6,703 bases of DNA, taken from positions 1 through 6,703 of the forward strand of contig JAGNOB010000103.1 in the NCBI GenBank assembly GCA_017990305.1, in the 5' to 3' direction. The stretch's first letter is position 1; each line of letters begins with the position of its first letter. Below the pieces are notes generated by a model. It saw only the letters and a program-made list of their open reading frames with translations, was not told the origin of the DNA and ran no database searches. A program made the translations under genes and the position numbers. Positions 5,464-6,703 of this stretch are shown piece by piece. This DNA is from Leucobacter sp. GTDB taxonomy: Bacteria > Actinomycetota > Actinomycetes > Actinomycetales > Microbacteriaceae.

Positions 5464-6703
5464 ATGACCTTGGAGTCGAACGCTATTCCACGTCAATCAG
5501 CAGAGCCGCGCGTACGCGGCGAACGCATGACCGGCGCGATGGCTGTGGTCCGCAGCCTTGACGCGCTCGGGGTCGCCGATGTCTTCGGGCTCCCGGGCGG
5601 TGCGGTCCTTCCCCTCTATGACACGCTCATGGGGGATCACGACCTTCGTCACGTACTTGTGCGTCACGAGCAGGGCGCGGGACACGCTGCCGAGGGGTAC
5701 GCGGCAGCAACCGGGAAGGTCGGGGTCGCGATCGCGACCTCCGGTCCCGGGGCCACGAACCTTGTCACCGCGATCGCTGATGCCTACATGGACTCGGTGC
5801 CGCTGCTCGCGATCACCGGCCAGGTGTTCTCGCACCTCATGGGAACGGACGCCTTCCAGGAGGCCGACATCATGGGGATCACGATGCCGATCACGAAGCA
5901 CTCGTTCCTCGTGAAGACCGCCGCTGAGGTGCCGGGCGCGATTGCAGCCGCGTACCACCTCGCATCCACTGGTCGCCCTGGCCCCGTGCTCGTTGATATC
6001 ACGAAGGATGCGCAGGAGGGCGAGCTTGACTTCGTCTGGGATCCGCGCGTTGACCTGCCTGGCTACCGTCCGATTACCAAGGCGAACAGCAAGCAGATTC
6101 AGGCCGCAGCAGAGCTCATCGCCGAGGCCGAACGCCCGGTGTTCTATGTCGGAGGCGGCGTTGGCCGCGCAAAGGCATCGGAGGAGCTCCTGCAGCTCGC
6201 CGAGCTTGTCGGCGCCCCCGTGGTGACGACGCTCATGGCGCGCGGAGTGTTCCCTGACTCACATCCGCAGCACCTCGGAATGCCCGGGATGCACGGCACG
6301 GTTCCCGCCGTGCTTGCGTTGCAGGAGTCAGATCTGCTCATCACGCTCGGCGCGCGTTTCGACGACCGGGTGACCGGCCGCGCCGTCCAGTTCGCGCCCG
6401 AAGCCAAAGTCATCCACGCCGATATCGATCCAGCCGAGATTGGCAAGATCCGTGCAGCAGACGTGCCGATTGTTGGCGACGCAGCGGAGGTCATCTCCGA
6501 TCTCATCGCCGCAGTTTCGACAGCAAAACTCAGCCGTGACTTCGCTGACACCACCGGCTGGTGGACTCACCTGCGCGAGCTGCAAGCGAAGTTCCCGCTC
6601 GGCTACTCCGAAACCACGGATGGGCTGCTGTCTCCACAGTTCGTGATTCAGCGCATCGGTGAGCTCACCGGTCCCGAAGGCATCTACGCTGCAGGGGTGG
6701 GCC
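5464..6703 (+). CDS. ilvB: Acetolactate synthase large subunit IlvB, N-terminal 413 residues (cut by right edge)
   Basis: An open frame runs from ATG 5464 to the window end; the family is about 600 aa, so roughly the last 190 residues are outside. The enzyme uses ThDP, Mg2+ and FAD to join two pyruvates into acetolactate, or pyruvate with 2-ketobutyrate into acetohydroxybutyrate, in valine, leucine and isoleucine synthesis. The N-terminal ThDP-enzyme domain (about 22-185) has [12 protein letters not shown] (42-53), the catalytic Glu69 in [23 protein letters not shown] (92-99) and [12 protein letters not shown] (127-138). The central domain (about 205-345) holds [10 protein letters not shown] (296-305), and the C-terminal domain begins near 390, with VG at the edge where the family continues QHQMW. 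Residue 122 is Phe, where herbicide-sensitive enzymes have Pro (GQVP). GTG 5425 is an in-frame alternative start adding 13 residues. ilvN and ilvC are expected downstream. Confidence 0.97.
   Translation, partial: MTLESNAIPRQSAEPRVRGERMTGAMAVVRSLDALGVADVFGLPGGAVLPLYDTLMGDHDLRHVLVRHEQGAGHAAEGYAAATGKVGVAIATSGPGATNLVTAIADAYMDSVPLLAITGQVFSHLMGTDAFQEADIMGITMPITKHSFLVKTAAEVPGAIAAAYHLASTGRPGPVLVDITKDAQEGELDFVWDPRVDLPGYRPITKANSKQIQAAAELIAEAERPVFYVGGGVGRAKASEELLQLAELVGAPVVTTLMARGVFPDSHPQHLGMPGMHGTVPAVLALQESDLLITLGARFDDRVTGRAVQFAPEAKVIHADIDPAEIGKIRAADVPIVGDAAEVISDLIAAVSTAKLSRDFADTTGWWTHLRELQAKFPLGYSETTDGLLSPQFVIQRIGELTGPEGIYAAGVG

Overview
The window is ordinary chromosomal DNA of a high-GC Gram-positive bacterium. 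The strong G/C third-position bias, the actinobacterial DUF3054 protein, the HisN-type histidinol-phosphatase and an ilvD-ilvB order all suggest Actinomycetota. A Microbacteriaceae-like member (for example a Leucobacter or Microbacterium relative) is my best guess, but no sequence feature here fixes the genus. There are no mobile-element genes, no CRISPR array and no obvious foreign island. No stretch longer than about 172 bases lacks a gene.

Left part (1-2963), all on the minus strand. Read in transcription order from right to left, it holds: a sodium/proton antiporter (nhaA, 1539-2849); a tRNA-Lys with anticodon CTT (1400-1472), followed at once by a textbook intrinsic terminator (1361-1394); a histidinol-phosphatase (hisN, 379-1227); and a DUF3054 membrane protein (from 382 off the left edge). 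The DUF3054 start overlaps the hisN stop in a GTGA, so the two are probably translationally coupled.

Middle part (2964-3641). Two small, uncharacterised two-helix membrane proteins are read away from each other out of a 170-bp shared promoter region: 70 aa on the minus strand and 79 aa on the plus strand. The plus-strand gene ends at a very strong 18-bp-arm palindrome that probably acts as a terminator.

Right part (3677-6703), plus strand. This is a branched-chain amino-acid biosynthesis cluster: complete ilvD (dihydroxy-acid dehydratase) and then, 71 bp on, the first 413 codons of ilvB (acetolactate synthase large subunit), cut by the right edge. IlvB makes acetolactate or acetohydroxybutyrate early in the valine/isoleucine pathway, and IlvD carries out the later dehydration. 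ilvN and ilvC would be expected next, off the window. ilvD has no Shine-Dalgarno sequence but has a TAAGAT -10 box six bases before its ATG, so it is predicted to be transcribed leaderless.

I did not find an undescribed biological system. The most useful leads are the predicted leaderless ilvD start, a local cluster of rare codons next to the IlvD catalytic serine, a Phe at the classical herbicide-resistance position of IlvB, the U-tract-less palindrome, and the divergent pair of unknown small membrane proteins.
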